The notes below the pieces were generated by a model. That model had not been told where the DNA came from. It searched no databases and saw only the letters and a program-made list of their open reading frames with translations. From assembly GCA_002682825.1 (NCBI GenBank), contig NOKP01000001.1:5087296-5151295 (forward strand): a stretch of DNA of 64,000 bases. The letters are read 5' to 3'. Source of the DNA: Neonectria sp. B-13 (Eukaryota > Ascomycota > Sordariomycetes > Hypocreales > Nectriaceae). Both the position numbers and the translations under genes were made by a program. This document shows positions 59,059-64,000 of this stretch, in pieces. Position 1 is the first letter of the stretch. Each line of letters starts with the position of its first letter.

Positions 59059-61479
59059 TTAGAAGATGGCCATGGAATCTAGCATGCCTGGTCTCCGGTG
59101 GTAAGGTTCATCGGCGTGTAGCAGGTTGTCTGCTTCAGCAAGCCACTTATACGGCCCGGGTTGCCGCTGCCATGACTGATCAAAGAAAGGCTCAGGACCA
59201 CGGCCGCATCGTTCCAGCTGGAGCAGTCCTCCGCGGTCATGATCGCTGCACAGCACACTCAGGTCCTGCCCCTCGTTGTTAAAGGCAACACCGCCGATCT
59301 CTCCAAATATTTCAACGACCTGTTTGGTGCGGAACGTCTGGGCGTCAATGATGTTGACGCAGTCAGCCTCCTCGGCCGCCACAAGAACCCTCGGGCCGCT
59401 GCCTGTCGGGGAGAAGCGAAGATTTCGAACGCCTGCCATCCGGGACCGGATGGTACAGAGTGGCATGCTGATGCCGCTCGAGTCGCACCATCGACGGGCA
59501 TCCCATATCTTGACGCCCCTGTCCTGGAAGCCTGTGGCAACCGTCCAGCCGTCGTCAGACCAGTCGCAGGAGAAGCCGAAATCGCGATGTCCTGTGAGCT
59601 CCTGCTGAAACTCGCCCGTCTCCGCGTTCGCGATCATCACGTTGAAGTGATCGCCCACCATAGCTCTCAGCCGGCCATCGGGCGAGACCGAGGTGCAATT
59701 GAGGGGGAAGGGATACACCTTCTCCAACAGGAATTTCTCTGTGGTCAGGTCCATGATGCGGAATCCATTGTCGTTGTTTGACAGAGCTGCGACAGGCCCG
59801 GCTGATCGCCTCGGGAGGTGAATTTGCAGGTGGTTGGTGATGCCGCTCGGATTGCCTGTGATCTGGCCGTCTGCGAAGTGCTTCTTGTCCTCAGAGTCGA
59901 TGTTCTTCAGGCAATACTCCCCGTTGAATGTGCCAGCCATTAGGGCCCCATGATTGGCATCGAGGGCGGAGATGACAGCGCCAAGCCCGCTGATGCCGCT
60001 CATATTAAGGGCGACCTCCGTCTTCTTTGAGATGGGATTTATGCGGTTGACTCCCTTGGCGCCCGGGTAGAATATTTGAGTCCGCGAGGTGCATGCCAGA
60101 ACGCTTCGTAACTGGAAATGAGCGAGGTAGACATCCTTACGGATGAGCATGTTCCGGAACCGGAAGAAACTGTCTGTCGACGGGATCTTCACGTCCGATA
60201 AGTGAGGCTGGGAATCCGAGTGAGCTAAAGGACTACAAGGCAAGGTTCAAAATGGGGCTTTGGGGCTACTCACGGTCCATTTATCTGTCCCCGGAATGTT
60301 AACGTAATTTTTGTAAGTGAGAAGTCGCCTCGCGCGGGCTTTTTCTTGTGTGGTTCCCATTGTCGTCCAGTCTATTCCCTGCATATCGCAAGAATCGCCT
60401 CGCAAGTCCGAGTATCGGACTTCCTCAACGTGACGGGATGCCTGTTCGCGAATTCCGTAAGGGCACGGGGCGTATGCTCTCTGGGCGGAATTTGGTGGCG
60501 AGGCGCGAGATTGAATTGCCCAGTGTCGGAGGAAGTCCATTAAGCTCAGGTTTTCGGACCCGAGCATGGTCGGGTTCGGATTACTGACCAAGGGAACATC
60601 CTCCAAGGGGTCATTTTCGGGCGGTGCCGGCTGAGGCACCGGTTGCTGGTTTTGTGGAGGGGCGTCGTTGGGGAGCGAACCCCAGCCTGGAGGAAGAGGG
60701 ACGTCCATGATCAATCCGGCGCCTCCAATGATGGGCGGGTGGAAGGCGAACGGGTGTGAGTAGTCGAGGGGGCTAGTGACAGGCACCTGTACATCGTCGT
60801 CCTCGTCGGGCGGGGTAGAGTGGTGGCCTTGAAGGAGGAGTTGGGGTATGGGGAAATTGGTGTTTGCGGTAGCGATGATGTCGTCAAGGGGGGCGCCTCC
60901 GTCGCTGTCGCTCATGTCATAGTCCTCGGGGTGGTTGGGGGTGTAGTCGGATTCGAGTGAGGGAGGGAGGACGGGACTGTCGAGGTCGATGAGGAATGGC
61001 GGCCGGAGCGGGCCGTAGAAGGGGAGATCGAGGTCGAGGTCGAGGTCGAGGTCAAGATCTATATCGGAGTCGTAGTGGTCAATGTCGTCGTGGTTGTGAT
61101 TGTCGGTGTCGTGGGTGTCCTCGTGGAGAGAAGCAGTAGCAGTGATTGGAGTGGCGGGGGTCGCAGCAATTGTAGTAGCGGTTGCGGCAGAATCGTCGTC
61201 GGCGGGGAATGGGTCTGTCATGGGCGCGTCGAGCTCGGTGATGGGAGCGGCTTTGGGGGCGACGACGGGTTGGTGATGAGGTTCGGGCCCGTGGTCCTGG
61301 CTGTGGTGTTGCTCGGTGATAGCGACCGCGACCGGCACGGGGAGGACGACGGAAGCGGGGGCCGGGGCAGAGATGGGGTCGTGCAGCTGAGCTTGAAAGC
61401 CCTCATCCCGGCAGTGCGGTTCGGCGGTGGTTTCGTCTCGAAGGCGATCGGTCTTTGTCGCGGGGGCTCGGCGACGCAT
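59059..61479 (-). CDS. WD40/YVTN-like repeat protein with acidic disordered N-terminus
   Basis: Exons 61479-60274 and 60207-59059; 784 residues. Residues 1-330 are Pro/Asp/His-rich and disordered, with an (Asp-Leu)n run near residue 150 encoded by GGTCGA hexamers (about 61025-61060). A conserved stretch YSDLRGDSCDMQGIDWTTMG precedes a beta-propeller-like half: RTDSFF-type segment STDSFFRFRNMLIRKDVYL, FQLRSVLACTSRTQIFY, NCTSVSPDGRLRAMVGDH, FGFSCDWSDDGWTVATGFQD, GVKIWDARRW, and VRNLRFSPTGSGPRVLVAAE. The last part resembles the fungal DUF2415 region. Molecular role unknown to me. The acceptor CCCAG before exon 2 (60208) is the only nearby AG that keeps phase with the ACC|GTGAGT donor. Confidence 0.82.
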
Positions 61480-62153
61480 CGTGGAAGGCGAGGGGGAAAG
61501 ACTTTTAAGTCGTTCAAGAGGGTTTCTGGTCCCGCATCTGAGAAGGCTTGCTTGGGACTGGCTCGCGTGTTGGTGGACACTGGACAGGCGGGCGAGGGCT
61601 TGCTTTTAGGTCTGAGACAATGGTGATTGTCTGTCGCTCGACGCTTCGCTCGGCGGGGAGTGGGAGTGGGTATGGGAGTGACAGTGGTTGAGTGGGCGTC
61701 GGTCTTGGCTCCAGCCTTGGTCTTTGGTCTGGCCGCGCGGGTGCGGAGCGTAGCGCAGGTGGTAGCGGCGCGCCGGTAGCTGTTCGAGGGAGGCTAGTCG
61801 AGTTGGCGGCGATGGCGGAGACCGAGGTGGAGATGGAGGAGGAGAATCGAGCAGCCGCCAGCTTGGTGTTGGGAAAGAAGCAGGAGTGGGCGATCGGTGT
61901 AAGTGTAACAAAATGTAGGATGGAGATGAAAGGGTATTAAATTATCATTCGCGCCGTGTTCGACCCAGCGCCGTGCATGCGACACTGTCGAGGCAAGGTC
62001 AGGCAGGCAGGCAGGCCAGGAGGGCAAGGCGAGGAAAGGCAAACAAAGGCTGGGAAGGGGAGGAGGAGAAGATGGAACAAGGGCCGGGCTGACGAAGGGC
62101 TCACGGGGACGCGGACGGGGACGGGGACGGGGACGGGAACGCAACGCAGGACT

Positions 62154-62252
<99 letters not shown>

Positions 62253-62253
62253 N
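62154..62253. repeat. 99-base G homopolymer ending in N
   Basis: Unbroken G from 62154 to 62252 followed by an ambiguous base. It is far longer than natural fungal G tracts and more likely a sequencing or assembly artefact extending a shorter G run. Confidence 0.9.
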
Positions 62254-62300
62254 ATGGATGGGCATCTATCGGCGAAGGGGTTGAAATGTGAGATGACGAT

Positions 62301-62339
62301 GAGATGGCGAGATGGTGAGATGGTGAGATGGTGAGATGG
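62301..62339. repeat. GAGATGGT octamer tandem
   Basis: About four and a half GAGATGG(T/C) units just right of the G homopolymer. Confidence 0.85.
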
Positions 62340-62550
62340 GGCGGCGTCTGCAAGTGAGTGCCCCGTTTCAGCGTTCTCAGCCGCGCTGGGGGCGGCCTGA
62401 AGCGGAAGTTGAAAGGAGCGAGTGGCCATGGAATGAAATGTTTCCCTGTTTGATTTGGACTAGCAGACCGGTGACCTGGGGCTGGTAAGGGAGAGTGTGA
62501 CCTGTCAGCCAACGGTTCGCCAACGACCGGCTTCCACGTTAACTAACGAA

Positions 62551-62675
62551 TGGAGGGAGGGAGGGATGGAGGGAGGGAGAGGGAGGGAGGGAAAGAGGGA
62601 GGGATGGATGAGACTATCGTCGTCGTGAGGTGGTGTTGGTGATGTTGGTGGTGGTGGTGGTGGTGGTGGTGGTGG
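62551..62675. repeat. GGGA and GGT simple repeats
   Basis: GGAGGGA-type tetramers (62551-62608), then TGG/GGT triplets (62645-62675); G-quadruplex-prone on the plus strand. Confidence 0.85.
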
Positions 62676-63463
62676 AGTGGAGGGATTCATTGATTGATGA
62701 TGGGTCGAGTATCCATCCCGCTGTCAGTCTGCCACCCAAACCACCGTTCGCGCTCTGCCTGTATTGTACTGTACGCAGCTGTATCTCGATAGCGACAGCG
62801 GCACGGGACGCTAGCGACGGGACCCCGGGTCAAGGGGTGAGGGATGGGAGGAAGCCGAGGATGGAGATCCAATTCCAGGTTGGTGGTTTGCTTCCCGTTG
62901 AGTGGGTGCGCGTGTGTTTGTGCGTGGTTGGTTGGAGAAAGCTGCCCGCGTAAAGAAAGACCACGGCGGACAGCCCGTCCATCCCAGCCCCCAGCCCCCA
63001 GCTTCCCGGCCAGCTCGGTTCACGAGTTCATCGCAGCCAGCAAGCAAGCAACCCAACAAACAGCCAAGGGAGGGACCTATTCCTAGTTGACAAGAGTCTA
63101 GCAACCGCTCTCGATCGCCTTCCCCGCCCGCCTAGGACAGGACAGGGCAGGGTCGGTCTGACAACGGGGGTTAGGTTACCTACAACAAGGCCTTGTTCCG
63201 GGGCGTGTTATTCGCAGATAATATAGCCGTGTGTTGGTGGTACACTATAATATTCGTCGTCGCACAAGGACCCCCCTTCGAGTGTGACCATCCGTCGAGT
63301 AGACTACGGACGACAATGCAATGTCCTTTACGCGCAAGTCAGCGCTTGGTAACAGCCACGACGTACCCAGTTGGGACCGTTCTGCCAGGCGCATCCCTGG
63401 CCCTTTACCTTCTAGGCCATGTGCAGCCCTCCAAGCGTCCGGGGGGCGTGTTGCAACTTGCAA

Positions 63464-63491
63464 GCGTTTGCGTTTGCGTTTGCGTTTGCGC
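63464..63491. repeat. (GCGTTT)n hexamer
   Basis: Four exact GCGTTT units followed by GCGC. Confidence 0.85.
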
Positions 63492-63894
63492 TGTTCTGCA
63501 AAACTACTTACCTACTGGCTAACTGGTTACGAATTACTACGTCTCACATTCTACACCTCACACCTCACACCTCGACTGGTCCCAAGTCCCAACGAGGCGG
63601 GAGGGCGACACATCGAGGGACCGTGAGACACCCGACACCTGATGGATAGCAAACCCTTCACCTCCACGCTCAGACTGTCACCGTCGCCCCAAACAGCGCT
63701 GCAAGCGCCGTGCTTCCCGATGGAGCTTCAGCTGGCGGGCAGGCAGAGGGGAGCTAGTCCATTACGTGGGTGCTAGGGCACTGGCATCGTCCAGAATGGC
63801 ATCATGGCTGCTTGCTTGGCCTGTCTTTTTCCCTCCCCCCCCATGCCCGTGCCCCGTGCCTCATGCCCCGTGCCCTCCCCGTGATGACCCCCCC

Positions 63895-64000
63895 NNNNNN
63901 NNNNNNNNNNNNNNNNNNNNNNNNNNNNNNNNNNNNNNNNNNNNNNNNNNNNNNNNNNNNNNNNNNNNNNNNNNNNNNNNNNNNNNNNNNNNNNNNNNNN
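63895..64000. other. Assembly gap (run of N)
   Basis: All bases from 63895 to the window end are N. Confidence 0.99.

Larger units (their letters stand above)
61480..63894. promoter_or_regulatory. WD40-like gene upstream region, low-complexity
   Basis: 2.4 kb up to the N gap with no supported gene. It holds several purine-rich simple repeats on the plus strand: GGGGAC hexamers (62105-62140), a G homopolymer, GAGATGGT octamers (62301-62339), GGGA/GGAGGGAT tracts (62551-62608), GGT triplets (62645-62675) and GCGTTT hexamers (63464-63491). Confidence 0.5.

Noticed and set aside
61794..62512. Minus-strand frames containing long poly-proline
   Set aside because: Run through the 99-G homopolymer and an N, so are artefacts.

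Overview
The window is nuclear DNA of a filamentous ascomycete, most likely a Sordariomycete. The evidence is GC-rich coding sequence, short (mostly 50-150 nt) introns with GT/AG ends and CTAAC- or CTGAC-like branch sites, and a gene set typical of that class: a Ras-associating, leucine-rich-repeat adenylate cyclase, a fungal RBR E3 ligase, a CYT-4-type mitochondrial RNase II, a GH17 wall glucanase and a Reg1-like PP1 subunit. Species cannot be fixed from the sequence alone. The right end runs into a gap of N from 63895.

Left third (1-24340): the 5' two-thirds of an adenylate cyclase gene on the minus strand is cut by the window edge. A 3.9 kb intergenic region separates it from a divergently transcribed intracellular GH13 maltase in five exons. 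Then come an RTC4-domain protein (-), dynamitin/dynactin p50 (+), ribosomal protein eS28 (+), the small subunit of molybdopterin synthase (+), a PSI-domain single-pass membrane protein (-), a large disordered orphan-like protein (-), the LYR-motif SDH assembly factor SDHAF1 (-) and an RBR ubiquitin ligase (+).

Middle (24600-33760) is a compact housekeeping block: DUS4 tRNA dihydrouridine synthase (+) converging on exocyst SEC10 (-), then NUS1 (+) converging within 67 bp on an AlkB-like dioxygenase (-), which is divergent from TRM5 (+). TRM5 has upstream ORFs, one ending in an ATGA overlap with its start codon.

Right part (33760-64000) is gene-poor. An 11.8 kb stretch without a supportable gene, full of microsatellites and ending in a pyrimidine-rich leader with a three-codon uORF, precedes a Reg1/Hex2-like PP1 regulatory subunit (+). 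After it come CYT-4/DSS1 (-), a Scw11/BtgE-type GH17 glucanase (+) and a WD40-like protein with an acidic disordered N-terminal half (-). The last 2.4 kb carries low-complexity DNA including a 99-base G run next to an N, probably a sequence error.

Exon boundaries were assigned by hand from reading-frame continuity, splice motifs and family conservation; total coding lengths of the spliced models divide by three and end in stop codons. I found no novel multi-gene system. The most interesting items are regulatory: TRM5 uORFs, the Reg1 leader and desert, a GC-AG intron in DUS4, tandem splice acceptors, and a transposon-footprint-like palindrome in the desert.
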